From contig JAPFFF010000009.1 of assembly GCA_039105265.1 (NCBI GenBank), positions 682,001 through 746,000 on the forward strand: 64,000 bases of DNA, read 5' to 3'. Source of the DNA: Tritrichomonas musculus. Lineage: Eukaryota; Parabasalia; Tritrichomonadida; Tritrichomonadidae. The notes under the pieces are model-generated. The model saw only the letters and a program-made list of their open reading frames with translations, was not told where the DNA came from and did no database searches. This document shows positions 43,201 through 52,382 of the stretch, one piece after another. Within the stretch, counting starts at the first letter, position 1. Each line of letters opens with the position of its first letter. A program made the position numbers and the translations under genes.

Positions 43201-45566
43201 ATGTTTTGACAATTATTTCCTGTCCAATTTTTACCATCCCATGTTAATTCCCAGTTATGACCAAATAGATAGTCTTTGAATCTAAATACTAAATTTTGTG
43301 GTATGTCATAATCTTTATCTATATCCCATCTCATACAATAATAATTGGATTCTTCATACGTCTTAGATGGTCTATATAAATATAACTGGTCTGATTCCTT
43401 CAAGGTAAAATACTTGGAGTCAGTTGATGGAGTAGAGGGAACAACATCATAGATTGTTTGATATTTGGAGACCAATGAGTTATATTGATTTCGAAATACT
43501 TCTAATATATCATCATCAATCTCAATTACAATTTTATTTCCATCAGGGTCAACAATATCAAAGCTATTTTCATCATCAGTATTAACAACGTCATTATCAT
43601 CAACTTCAAGTGTACGAGCATGAGGAGCAGGAGGATGTCGCGTAATCTTATTTAAAATCCATTGGGCACCTCTTCCTATTGGTTCGAAAAGGGCAGCTAT
43701 TAGAATTACACATAAACAAAATGCCCCAACGCCTAAACCCCCAGCGATTGCATATACAAGTATTACATAAACATACAGAATTAAATCAGAATAACCTCCT
43801 ATATATTGCCAAAATTGAGCATCTATCCAATTTCCGCCTATCTGTATAATATTATTAACTAAATTCGGGTAGTTCATGATAAAATCAACTATGAAGTGCC
43901 ATAAGTTGCTCCAAAATAATGTAAATGAGCTATATGCTATTTTAATCATTCGAATTCCTTCATTCTTTAATTCATCAATTTTGTTATTAAGTCTTGGTGT
44001 CAATTCTTTTATCTCATCAATGACCTGATGCAAATCTACATCCTTAAAGTCAGCATCTGCATCTTCTCCTCCAATATAAAAGATTACCCCCACTTTTTCA
44101 TTATCTTTAACAGCTTCATATGCAATATCCACAATACTATCAATACCATACCAGATAAAATAAAATAAGTTATATATAATCTTCATAAATTCTTTTGTCG
44201 CAAAAGCAATTGTTTTATAAGTTAATTTAATAGGCTGTTTAGCAAGAGATAGGGTAGTTGAAATGATATTATATAATAAGTCTTTTATCCATCCTATCGT
44301 CTCTTTACTATATAACCAAAACTTGGATACTGTTAATTTGAGTACTTCTGGTTCTATTATTTTTGGAATCGTATATTCTTCGAGTTTCTTTAATTCATCA
44401 ATAGGAGGAATTACATAAACCATATCTTCTTTGTTAACTAACTCTTTTGGTGGTTCAGTTGGAGTAGGCGTAGGTGTAGGTGTAGGGTCTGGAGTTGGCT
44501 CAGGTGTTGGAGTAGGTGGTGGTGTTTCATCAATTTCTATTTTAACCTCATGTATTTCTGGTTCACCAGTTGTTTTATTAATTAGGCACATGGAAGTATT
44601 ACCACCTGTTAAGTTCAAGAGAGTCTCATAACTTATGGTTTGATCATTTAATGCATCTATCCATTTAGTAATATTAGCAGCTGTTGTATTTGTTTTCTCA
44701 GCAAAGTCTTTCATGTTATTTATCTTTGTCTCATTGACATCAAAGATAGTTTCATTAGTAGTTTCATTAACTTTTAAATCTACATATTTAATGGGCTCAA
44801 TCTCAGTAAAATCAACAGTATTATTTTTTATCCACTTTGATATATTATCATTACTTGTACTTAACTCTTTTATTATAGTTTCCATGTTTTTAGGTTTTAT
44901 TGTATCTGTTCCATAGGTAATTGCTTTGGTAGTTTCATCTACATGTTCGACAATTATTTTTAAGTCCTTTAATGTATTCCAATCGATACTTGGAACAATT
45001 GCATTATTAACTTCATCTATATTTTGAATCATTAAATTCATAACATCTAACATACCTTTTTGATTCGCTGTTAATGCTTCTATTAACTTCTTATATGTAC
45101 TAACATCATATTCTTCTTCTATTATATCTTTATCACTTATCTCTCCAGTGAAATATTTTAAGGTAGCTCCGGGTGCAATACCAGAATCTACATCTTCCCT
45201 CATTTTGGTTAAAAAGACTTCTAAATTTTTAGCACTGTCTCTTAATCTTTCATATAGTTTATTGAGACTAGCACAATATTGTATTTTTGTCGTTAGTGTA
45301 CCATCAGTATTCCATGTATATATACCTTTACCTCCCATAATGTTAAGAGCACCAAAAGACTCGAGCCCATTTTTATCCAGATAGTCACTAACCAATTTTA
45401 TGTCTATCTCTTCCTTATTATATAAGCAACTGAATTTTGGATAATCTTTAGGGTCTCCACCTCTTATGATATCGATGTTGTTTTCATCATTAACACTTAT
45501 CTCTATGTCTTTGTCTTTTAGCTTCTCTGTTTCTCCTGATAACAAAGAATAAACTTTAATTGACAT
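40299..45566 (-). CDS. giant fiber-like protein 1 (Polinton B)
   Basis: 1755 residues from MSIKVYSLLSGETE; the start is chosen by match to the relatives in D and C. In order: N-terminal block with YPKFSCLYNKEEID; helical coiled-coil region; a Pro/Thr linker of PTPTPEPTPDP type near residue 385; amphipathic and membrane-like helices near 430-520 and a strong hydrophobic segment (LILYVYVILVYAIAGGLGVG) near 630; a beta-rich region with WNIDKDYDIP-type motifs; the conserved IIWADNIMTMRRDLNVV block; a Gly-rich stretch; and a C-terminal MIDQKDAYIDTLEARLAALE coiled coil ending KCANIE. It could be a membrane-interacting fiber or entry protein. Function is inferred from architecture. Confidence 0.6.
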   Translation of the reverse strand: MSIKVYSLLSGETEKLKDKDIEISVNDENNIDIIRGGDPKDYPKFSCLYNKEEIDIKLVSDYLDKNGLESFGALNIMGGKGIYTWNTDGTLTTKIQYCASLNKLYERLRDSAKNLEVFLTKMREDVDSGIAPGATLKYFTGEISDKDIIEEEYDVSTYKKLIEALTANQKGMLDVMNLMIQNIDEVNNAIVPSIDWNTLKDLKIIVEHVDETTKAITYGTDTIKPKNMETIIKELSTSNDNISKWIKNNTVDFTEIEPIKYVDLKVNETTNETIFDVNETKINNMKDFAEKTNTTAANITKWIDALNDQTISYETLLNLTGGNTSMCLINKTTGEPEIHEVKIEIDETPPPTPTPEPTPDPTPTPTPTPTEPPKELVNKEDMVYVIPPIDELKKLEEYTIPKIIEPEVLKLTVSKFWLYSKETIGWIKDLLYNIISTTLSLAKQPIKLTYKTIAFATKEFMKIIYNLFYFIWYGIDSIVDIAYEAVKDNEKVGVIFYIGGEDADADFKDVDLHQVIDEIKELTPRLNNKIDELKNEGIRMIKIAYSSFTLFWSNLWHFIVDFIMNYPNLVNNIIQIGGNWIDAQFWQYIGGYSDLILYVYVILVYAIAGGLGVGAFCLCVILIAALFEPIGRGAQWILNKITRHPPAPHARTLEVDDNDVVNTDDENSFDIVDPDGNKIVIEIDDDILEVFRNQYNSLVSKYQTIYDVVPSTPSTDSKYFTLKESDQLYLYRPSKTYEESNYYCMRWDIDKDYDIPQNLVFRFKDYLFGHNWELTWDGKNWTGNNCQNMCTEKISFMNTNNGAPALTIKHNERIGRWIKGTIKEDLTDDDNYAHILKDYLTNWRVVKKDGTILSEGITATFDSSGSGTLTQDGYKYEQARMYVDAPSGLNADDGLYVYADLNINGNITELKWDCHPTHCINSGVMHTYGSNPCLESFNYHREKRHSIKIIEGFNHKNIRIYIEKELFDFDVKVNPFDIIIQQQFYEVEPDPRKCTTISTDYNIYSSKIIWADNIMTMRRDLNVVGGITDILAYDYALLKQTVDNLVEQMRIQAMYNEYTDSIKQGVAVANSILNILASTVCIASALSTLNMSNNSVTINTYQTRPFPAGPGGNGGGGGGGGGGYPGDGGSGFQGKFLVNVDLKADKMTMERFLPITTTVQNPVAGAISTFSATQVVLSTTHALTQLGNAIATLGSNVLHFFRNRPDTNGTETLNINSSSITITDNDTDNATNTITTTEQSLERTHREVQPQVVTDETDEIRTDITVPQTTMTNTASTTIALRNQVPVINISGIQYTLEDIADMTREERNALVASHPDILRIQYHGREWFNVYDLFYNDQLIIHNNVFQRRTLIRPADIEMTDRIHRATDNNWSIEWEGTTYTARDIEQLSMQDRLNLPFVQNGDIGLEPYLNDQTMEAWINIIDHRGETIDPIVATIDYSAPTTANISGGQVRFVGINSQIEVNANGVRYQHYDLVATTDTWTVPGTTPAITARMIEQMSDEQRGELMDNIYSHGNLLAFNDTLDETTGEEITQVLYNGNVVATIDRRRLHVINIVNGVIEMYQQDGVISATTQVIMGAVGYVARRFLHGQWQFVRHHPGDAAAIAGVAAEAYVANRIGLFNIPSWFRRNDNPETLAEEDVLEKILAWAYHEETDDEPELEITMKDADKMMVSFDTCINIAKTYRDTLKGTIAFMCEKIKELENKSSTKHPLEDIDMTAYITKVEVKEMIDQKDAYIDTLEARLAALEAKCANIE

Positions 45567-45582
45567 TTTAGGATATAATAAA
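45567..45582. promoter_or_regulatory. 16-bp divergent start region (B)
   Basis: Only 16 bases (TTAGGATATAATAAA-type AT-rich) separate divergent ATGs at 45566 (-) and 45583 (+). It is shared with C and D, which suggests a compact bidirectional promoter. Confidence 0.45.
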
Positions 45583-46323
45583 ATGCTAGTATCAGTACAA
45601 AGCACAAATGCAGATGAATATAATAAGGTATCAGTTAATTTAGATATACCTTGGAAGTGTAAATATGTCAAGTATTATGTATCTTCATTAAGCACCTTGA
45701 GTAATATTCTGTTAACCAATGATGAAGATTATATTGAGATGTCAAGTGATTCAGTACCTATTAAAGCCTATTTTCGAACTCCTAAATTTTCTTATACAAT
45801 CAAAGAATTACAATCGGTATTAAATTTAATGTCTTGGTTTCAATGGGAGTATAAACAAGAAACAAGAACATTCCAAATAAAAACCACAATGAAGACTACC
45901 ATTACGTCTTTAACTCATCGAGCTGCATTAGTAACTGGTCTTTATAATACTCCATTGCCTTTAGAGTTACCTGCTAATACAACCTATATAATAAAAGATA
46001 TACCAATATTAAATCATACTAAGTTGTATCTAGTATCACTACAAGGTAATGCCATATACTCGAATATAGGTGAACAGCAATATACACCTTCAGTTATAGG
46101 TACAATAAATACCTTCACTGTAGATAAGAAACCACTTATCTATGATTTCGAGACTGAGGGTAAGCCTTTAAAAATAAAAACATTTACAGATTCATTAAAG
46201 TTTTTAGAATTAAGTTTAGTAGATTTTCAATACCAGCCGATATTGTTAAAAAGTCCTTTGTTCATAACTATCAAAATTAAACCATCCAACTCGACTGATA
46301 TCAATGATGTTATAACTAAGTAA
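45583..46323 (+). CDS. small jelly-roll-like capsid/penton candidate (Polinton B)
   Basis: A 246-residue relative of the D protein at 18-752. The start MLVSVQSTNADEYNKVSVNL is followed by DIPWKC, a middle HRAALVTGLYNT and KLYLVSLQGNAIYSNIGEQQ, and a C-terminal SLKFLELSLVDF...PLFITIKIKPS. The strands suggest a single beta-barrel. It is divergent from the giant fiber gene in every copy seen, so a penton-like base that anchors a fiber is an attractive but unproven idea. Its end overlaps the polymerase gene end by 8 bp (convergent). Confidence 0.5.
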   Translation: MLVSVQSTNADEYNKVSVNLDIPWKCKYVKYYVSSLSTLSNILLTNDEDYIEMSSDSVPIKAYFRTPKFSYTIKELQSVLNLMSWFQWEYKQETRTFQIKTTMKTTITSLTHRAALVTGLYNTPLPLELPANTTYIIKDIPILNHTKLYLVSLQGNAIYSNIGEQQYTPSVIGTINTFTVDKKPLIYDFETEGKPLKIKTFTDSLKFLELSLVDFQYQPILLKSPLFITIKIKPSNSTDINDVITK

Positions 46324-49300
46324 ACCTAAGAGTACGTGCAAATTTAGGTAAGTTGGTTTGTTGAAATGTCTTTGACTTCCTGAATGCATTCGAACCATCC
46401 AACAAATCAAATGTCATACTTTCTCCTTCATGCATTCTTTCAAAAAGCTCTTCAACTGAGATATCCATCCTTTTGCACTTGTTGAGAATAACTTGTTTTG
46501 GAATTCCTTTGAGTCTAATATGATATCCTTCATTTCCTTGTTCATCAACCAAGATATCGAGGTAGCTCTTTTTACCAAGTGCAATGAGTTTTCTTGAGTG
46601 TATTTCCCCTTGACTACCTTCGAACTCATCAAAGTCATTATGAAACTGACACATATTTTTTCCAATAAGAGGTTGATGATACTTGAACTGGAATAAGTCA
46701 GCTATCCTTGGTACATCTTTTTCAAGTACATGCATACTATCAGTATCTTGATAAAAGATAGGTATACCTGCTTGCTCAGCTGTAGCCATAACCCTGTTCA
46801 TTAAGTGCTTACTCCAAGAGAGAACGCTTGCACCAAATTGAGGTAGGTTGAAATGGTCATTAATTGGTTTCAACTTCTTGACATAGCACTTATCAATATT
46901 AGCATCTTCAACAACCTCCTTGATAAAGTTGTAGTTCCTCCAGAGGTACTTGTATAGTTGGCTTTTTGGTACTGTCTTGGTTTCAGTCTTTGTTGCTTTC
47001 AATATTGACTTGCCATATATGGAGTTGAGGAGGAGCTTTATTGTTTGTTCAAGAGGGTTCTTTTGCTTTTTATAACTTGCCCTGAGATTAAAGAGCTTCT
47101 CAATGAACTCATTGATTTTCTTGTTAAATCCTTCATCAAAGTAATAGCCACGTATTAACTCATATTCAACATCATAAAATTCGAACAAGTCCATGAGACC
47201 TACTTTATCGATATAATAATGGTCAACAAGGAAATTGCCGAATATTTTACTACCTGCTTCATTCCTTGTAAATACTTGTCCAAATTTATATGGCTCTTTT
47301 GATTTACATTCGAGTTTCTTGATGTTGACTTCGATAAAGAATGTATCATATTGCATAAGTTGTTCATGTGTTGTACCTTGTGGTATTACTTTAGGTCTTC
47401 CTAATGGTATACCATCCATAACATACATTGCAGATGGATATAAGCTAACTGCATCAAAGTCTTGTATCTTTCCTTCGATGTATTGCTTTTCATTACCTGC
47501 TGTCATTGTTCTTCCACCAGAGACACATCGTTGTATGAAGTCTTGACACTTACCTGATAGTTCATAACATCCATCAAAGCAACCATATTTCTTGGCAAAG
47601 CAGTATCCAATAGCACTTATAGATATAAAATCATGAACACCATACATATCTGTCTTTGTTTCTTTAAAGACTGCTTTCAGGTCTTCATTAAATTTTTCCA
47701 TTCCCTTCATCAAAACAATACAGTCCTTGAAACAATAGAAGATGGCATATTTAATGATGTCGATTTTGCCATCATTATAGCAATTTGCGATTTTTGCATT
47801 TTCGATAATCTGCTTGCAGTTTGCATCAAGTTGTGCTTTCGATAACTTATCTGCATTTTCATCGATGTATTGCTGTTGGAACTCAGTAGCATCAACAATT
47901 CTTCTTTGAATGTTCTCTTGTGTATATAGCTTATATGCCATGACTTCCTTGTGAACATTGAGGTTGAACATTGTAGCAAATTTACTTAATGCTTGAGGTA
48001 TTATACTATATGAGTTCCTGAATGTTAATCGCTTTTTGACTTTCCTTGTACCTTCTTCGAATAATGTCATGATGATTTGCAACACAGTTCCACTTCGTTC
48101 TGTTATCTGTGTATCCCATCCAGGTGTGTTAATGAAAAAGCATGCATCATACTTGAGGTTGTGAAAATATGTTAATGAGCCACTCCATAAATAATTCAAG
48201 AGCTTCTGTCCACAATCTTCACCTTGAATAGATATTTTATGTATGTTGGCTCCATCTCGAAAGATCGTACAATTGAGATATGGTATATGTGGACTGACTG
48301 TCGAGTTTGTTTCGAAGTCACTATAATAAATCCTTGACCATGTATTTTGTTTCTTTTTATTATTCTCAATGAGTCTTGTACTCTGTTCTGCATTATATTC
48401 GAGACTTACATAGTCATTAACATGTTCATATTCAGTTGTGTTGATAATATCCATTTCGCATGCTTTGATTTCTTCAAATAGATGTAACTCAAACATCTTT
48501 TGGAAAAAGGTTATTGGTTTGATTCCTTCATGTTTATAGTCTTTGACAGTCTTTCCATTTTTCTCCAATCTTGCTATCATACATCTTTTGTCAAAAGGCA
48601 TATATGCAAATGTTCTATCAAGTTCTTCATAGTGTTGAAGGTAGAATAATGTACAAGGTATTTTCCTGTTGAGCATATAATGGTCTTTGAACAATATCAG
48701 GTTAACTTCTCTTTTAAAATCAACAGACCATTTTTTCTTTCTGGTGTTGATTCTTGTTTCATACTTGTATTTATCAGGTTGTTCAACAATTCTAATGATA
48801 CTAAAATTGCACTTGAACTTTTTAGCTACTTCTTCTATCTTGTTATTGGGTATGGCTCTTGTTTGAACAAAAAATCGTAAGTCATCTATTTCATCATCAG
48901 TGAACACACCTGATTGTATACAAGCATATACAAAACAATTATCTCTGTAGTTCTCTTTCCTTACCTCATGAAAGATTTGGTATGTAGATAAGTCTATAGG
49001 TGATAGATTGATGTATGGGAAAAAACTACCTTCTGGTGTATTTCGATAGTCTTCATCAATTTCGACTTCATCATCATAGATTTCATGAGTATCCATATCT
49101 TGCATCTTGGTTCTAAAATGAACACCATCATTTGTTTTGTTCATGTCAATAAATTGTACCTCATATCGAACTGGAATGAACATGTTTGAGATATATGGAT
49201 TAGTGTCTGATTGGTCTTCACTTAAATCAAGTTCTCCTGTTATATGACCTAATGTACTTTCGATGTTGTGCTTATCACTGAGTGTGAAGTACTTATAAGT

Positions 49301-49600
49301 TCCATCAAGTGCAATTGCTTTAACAATAGGTCTTCCAACATTTTTCTTTTTATGTATCTGTCGTAGTGCTTCCGTAAATGCGTACCTCTTATCTTCATCT
49401 TGATTGATGTCTGTAGCAAAACCAATACCTTGTCCTGCAGGAATCATGAGCTTCCTCATTTCTTCTTTAAATTTGTCTTTCTTTTGGTATTGTTTTGCAC
49501 GTCGATTATATTCACGACGAAACTGTGATTTTGTATCAGCATAGACATCTCCAATAGCATCTAAAAAATTATCTTCAATGTCCTTGTTCATGTTTAACAT
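46316..49600 (-). CDS. protein-primed DNA polymerase B (Polinton B)
   Basis: About 1094 residues from MLNMNKDIED; a start at 49591 is equally possible. Motifs in order: OTU-like N-terminal segment (ENYRDNCFVYACIQ, later FKDHYMLNRK); exonuclease motifs YSDFETN, YFHNLKYD and YCFKDCIVL; polymerase motif A DFDAVSLYPSAM; motif B KLLLNSIYGKS; motif C FYQDTDSMH. This is the replicative polymerase of the element, clearly related to that of element A but divergent outside the motifs. It is the longest conserved Polinton marker in B. A T-rich leader precedes it. Confidence 0.95.
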   Translation of the reverse strand: MLNMNKDIEDNFLDAIGDVYADTKSQFRREYNRRAKQYQKKDKFKEEMRKLMIPAGQGIGFATDINQDEDKRYAFTEALRQIHKKKNVGRPIVKAIALDGTYKYFTLSDKHNIESTLGHITGELDLSEDQSDTNPYISNMFIPVRYEVQFIDMNKTNDGVHFRTKMQDMDTHEIYDDEVEIDEDYRNTPEGSFFPYINLSPIDLSTYQIFHEVRKENYRDNCFVYACIQSGVFTDDEIDDLRFFVQTRAIPNNKIEEVAKKFKCNFSIIRIVEQPDKYKYETRINTRKKKWSVDFKREVNLILFKDHYMLNRKIPCTLFYLQHYEELDRTFAYMPFDKRCMIARLEKNGKTVKDYKHEGIKPITFFQKMFELHLFEEIKACEMDIINTTEYEHVNDYVSLEYNAEQSTRLIENNKKKQNTWSRIYYSDFETNSTVSPHIPYLNCTIFRDGANIHKISIQGEDCGQKLLNYLWSGSLTYFHNLKYDACFFINTPGWDTQITERSGTVLQIIMTLFEEGTRKVKKRLTFRNSYSIIPQALSKFATMFNLNVHKEVMAYKLYTQENIQRRIVDATEFQQQYIDENADKLSKAQLDANCKQIIENAKIANCYNDGKIDIIKYAIFYCFKDCIVLMKGMEKFNEDLKAVFKETKTDMYGVHDFISISAIGYCFAKKYGCFDGCYELSGKCQDFIQRCVSGGRTMTAGNEKQYIEGKIQDFDAVSLYPSAMYVMDGIPLGRPKVIPQGTTHEQLMQYDTFFIEVNIKKLECKSKEPYKFGQVFTRNEAGSKIFGNFLVDHYYIDKVGLMDLFEFYDVEYELIRGYYFDEGFNKKINEFIEKLFNLRASYKKQKNPLEQTIKLLLNSIYGKSILKATKTETKTVPKSQLYKYLWRNYNFIKEVVEDANIDKCYVKKLKPINDHFNLPQFGASVLSWSKHLMNRVMATAEQAGIPIFYQDTDSMHVLEKDVPRIADLFQFKYHQPLIGKNMCQFHNDFDEFEGSQGEIHSRKLIALGKKSYLDILVDEQGNEGYHIRLKGIPKQVILNKCKRMDISVEELFERMHEGESMTFDLLDGSNAFRKSKTFQQTNLPKFARTLRFT

Positions 49601-49674
49601 AAAATAAAAGTGAAACGATAAAAATAAAAACAAAGAAAAAGTTAAAAAAATTATTTTTTTAGTTATGACCTATC

Positions 49675-51096
49675 TTATTGGGGGTAATCATCATCATCAA
49701 CGACATTATCATCGAGATGTGGAAAATGATATTGGAACTCATTTCCTTTCACCTTCGATTCAGAGTTCCGTTGAATTTCGTTCTTCTCCATTGATTCACC
49801 CCATTGCCTCATGGCTTTCAGCACTTGCTTCGGTGATTGCTTCCTTCCACTTCTCTCGAAGCTGCATGCTTTGTCCAACTTCTCTTTCTCTTCTTGTGAT
49901 AAGTATTGTCGAAGATGATAAACGCAATTGGACAACTTCCATCCATAGGACTTGAACACGCTCGTCTGATCTGGTGCTTTTTTCTTGTCATATGATTCAA
50001 CAGCTTCCAACATGTTTCGAAGATAATCAGCTTCTTTCATCATCAAGTTCGATCTTGCCAACTTTTCAGCAAATGCATCATCTGTTGGAGGACCAGCTTG
50101 TTGAGCATTTTTGAGATCTGACACGTCCTTCTTTAGATCGTGAATTTTGTTAATGTACTTCGCCACCTTTTTTGGAGTAAGTTCCAATTTCATCAGCTCG
50201 AGTGCGTATTCGTCGTTATTATCAATGTCTTTCCTGAGTTCTTCAGCATTGTGATTGATGTCTTCAATGTGAAATTCTACACCAGTCATTTTCTCCTCCA
50301 ACTTCGTTAATCGTTCTTTCAAGTTTTCATTTTCTTCTATTAATTGTTCCATTTCTTCTCGAAAGTCGAATGGACGAACATTATCCTCCTTATAATCACT
50401 ATTGGATTTCATTTCATGAACACTTTTCGGTGGCTTATATGGTTCTTTGCGAGCTGGTGATGGTTCTTGTTCATGATCAACTTCTTCTTCTTCTCCTTCT
50501 ATCTTTGTTTCTTCTTTTGGATTGGAACCGAGTTTTTGATTCTCGACAAATGCAGATGGTCTAGCGAGAACTCTTGGAGGTGGTGGTATTTGTTGATTAG
50601 AAGGAGGTGGAGGAGGTGGAGGAACTTGTATTATATTATATGAGCGAGGTGGTGGAAAGACTTTATTGGAAATTGGAACATATGGAACATATGGATTCTT
50701 CCTTCTTGCATCGTCTTCTTGCTTCAATCTTGCTAATGCTTCTTCTTCTTGCTTCTTCTTCCTTCTTGCTTCTTCTTCTTGCTGCTTCTTCAATCTAGCT
50801 GCTTCTTCTTCTTCTTCTTGCTGCTTCTTCAATCTTGCTGCTTCTTCTTCTTCTTGCTTCTTCTTCAATCTAGCTGCTTCTTCTTCTTGCTGCTTCTTCT
50901 TTAATCTAGCTGCTGCTTCTTCTTGCTGCTTCATGATGAACTGTCTCATGGATTCGAGTTGTTCTGGGGTCATGTTCTTGATCCAATCTTCTGTGGGTGG
51001 AGCTGATGGCGGATCTGATGGTGGAGCTTGTTGACCCGATTGCTCGATCGAGTCAAATAGACTAACATCGCTGTCTGAGCTGTAGTTGTATGACAT
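49675..51096 (-). CDS. coiled-coil, Lys/Glu-rich protein (Polinton B)
   Basis: 473 residues, MSYNYSSDSDVSLFDSIEQS at the start. Residues about 35-130 are built from repeats of RLKKKQEEEEAA type, forming a highly charged single helix or coiled coil. Then come Pro-rich runs (IQVPPPPPPPSNQQIPPPP), an acidic stretch, a second coiled coil (about 250-350), and a C-terminal helical domain (LSQEEKEKLDKACSFE). I recognise no family. It could be a scaffold or tegument-like protein. The repetitive part gives strong shadow frames on the other strand. Confidence 0.65.
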   Translation of the reverse strand: MSYNYSSDSDVSLFDSIEQSGQQAPPSDPPSAPPTEDWIKNMTPEQLESMRQFIMKQQEEAAARLKKKQQEEEAARLKKKQEEEEAARLKKQQEEEEEAARLKKQQEEEARRKKKQEEEALARLKQEDDARRKNPYVPYVPISNKVFPPPRSYNIIQVPPPPPPPSNQQIPPPPRVLARPSAFVENQKLGSNPKEETKIEGEEEEVDHEQEPSPARKEPYKPPKSVHEMKSNSDYKEDNVRPFDFREEMEQLIEENENLKERLTKLEEKMTGVEFHIEDINHNAEELRKDIDNNDEYALELMKLELTPKKVAKYINKIHDLKKDVSDLKNAQQAGPPTDDAFAEKLARSNLMMKEADYLRNMLEAVESYDKKKAPDQTSVFKSYGWKLSNCVYHLRQYLSQEEKEKLDKACSFERSGRKQSPKQVLKAMRQWGESMEKNEIQRNSESKVKGNEFQYHFPHLDDNVVDDDDYPQ

Positions 51097-51286
51097 ACAA
51101 GTATAAAAATGATCTATTTTCTAGTTGATATCACTAAATTTTAAATTTCGTAGAAAAACTCGAAGGTGGATATTTTTCTTTGAAAAAGTTATATACACTA
51201 TAAAAATTCAAAAATTGAATTAAAAAAAATAAAATATATTGAAATTTTAAAAAAATATATTTATTAATATCACTATTATTTTATTA

Positions 51287-51712
51287 ATGATGAATGAAGA
51301 AGAAGATAAAATAGAAGATATTTTACAAAAACAAACACCTCCTAAAGATCATGATTCATTCGACTACAAAATTAATATAAACATGTCGAAAAAAATATCT
51401 CAACTAAAAGTTGAAGATGATACATCAAATTTAAGAACGATGTGTGAAAATTATGCTCATGCTCTTGAAAATGATGCACATCGACTTCGAGCAAAACAAA
51501 AAAAGAGGTATGATGAATGGTTTGACAACCTCGAGAAAGATTGTTATCCTGCAAGAGACATTGTTAACTTGTACAACATGTTCTTTGGTCATGAACTATC
51601 TATTACTCGACTTGGTTTCGGGCATCTCGATGGAACAAAGAGACACTTTACACATAAGAAAGTGAAAAGAAACAAGAAGTTCATCACAATGTACTACAAG
51701 AAAAATGAATAA
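51287..51712 (+). CDS. hypothetical protein, 141 aa (Polinton B)
   Basis: Acidic N-terminus (MMNEEEDKIEDILQKQ), helical middle (NYAHALENDAHRLRAKQKKR) and a basic C-terminus (HFTHKKVKRNKKFITMYYKK). No family is recognised. It is a lone plus-strand gene between minus-strand genes, divergent from the coiled-coil gene, with its 3' end facing the tandem array. Confidence 0.55.
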   Translation: MMNEEEDKIEDILQKQTPPKDHDSFDYKININMSKKISQLKVEDDTSNLRTMCENYAHALENDAHRLRAKQKKRYDEWFDNLEKDCYPARDIVNLYNMFFGHELSITRLGFGHLDGTKRHFTHKKVKRNKKFITMYYKKNE

Positions 51713-51748
51713 CTAAAAAAAAAGTTTTTTTTTTTTTTTTAACTACAT

Positions 51749-52051
51749 GTTTTTCCTCATGTTTTTCCTCATAAGCTACCTTTTTCCTCATAAGCTACCT
51801 TTTTCCTCATAAGCTACCTTTTTCCTCATAAGCTACCTTTTTCCTCATAAGCTACCTTTTTCCTCATAAGCTACCTTTTTCCTCATAAGCTACCTTTTTC
51901 CTCATAAGCTACCTTTTTCCTCATAAGCTACCTTTTTCCTCATAAGCTACCTTTTTCCTCATAAGCTACCTTTTTCCTCATAAGCTACCTTTTTCCTCAT
52001 AAGCTACCTTTTTCCTCATAAGCTACCTTTTTCCTCATAAGCTACCTTTTT
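51749..52051. repeat. 19-bp tandem array (about 15 copies)
   Basis: Unit TTTTTCCTCATAAGCTACC, nearly perfect, with an older truncated unit at the left. On the minus strand the units run into the end of the AT-hook/basic gene, whose last codons (KVAYEEKGS) are the first repeats. A 19-bp unit shifts frame with each copy, so the array is not a coding repeat. Confidence 0.95.
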
Positions 52052-52306
52052 GCTTTCATACGACATTATTTTTTCCTTCATACTTTGTATTTCTCTTTTC
52101 TTTCTTTCACGATATGCCTTTTGCTGTTGTTTACGTGCTTCATTTCGTTCTTCAACAGTTGCATACTTTTGCTTTCTACCACGTTTTTCTGTTGTTTCAG
52201 TTTTTGCAGTATCAATATTTTTGAGGTTGTTGTTACTCTTGGACTTCTTCAACTTCTTGATGATAGCTGTTTCCTTGAACTCACCCAAATCTAAATTTTG
52301 GCTCAT
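52016..52306 (-). CDS. AT-hook/basic-region protein (Polinton B)
   Basis: 96 residues from MSQNLDLGEFKETAIIKKLK; upstream codons of the longer frame lack conservation. The core KRGRKQKYATVEERNEARKQ and AYRERKKREIQSMKEKI combines an AT-hook-like GRK with a basic helix resembling the DNA-contacting part of bZIP proteins. The relative in element C (63484-63747) has RGRKSKYANDEERKEARKRQ at the same place. It is probably a DNA-binding regulator or packaging protein. The C-terminus runs into the tandem array. Confidence 0.6.
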   Translation of the reverse strand: MSQNLDLGEFKETAIIKKLKKSKSNNNLKNIDTAKTETTEKRGRKQKYATVEERNEARKQQQKAYRERKKREIQSMKEKIMSYESKKVAYEEKGSL

Positions 52307-52382
52307 GATTTCATTCGAGAAAAAAAATTGAATTATTTTTGAAAATTGAATATTCGCAAACAAAATCACTTCATTTTTTAAA

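Noticed and set aside
50666-51034. Plus-strand Ser/Ala/Phe-rich frame opposite the coiled-coil gene
   Set aside because: It is the mirror of the Lys/Glu-repeat coding region on the minus strand; the repeat keeps all frames open.
51749-52051. CRISPR-like or coding repeat
   Set aside because: The perfect 19-bp tandem units have no spacers, and 19 is not a multiple of three.
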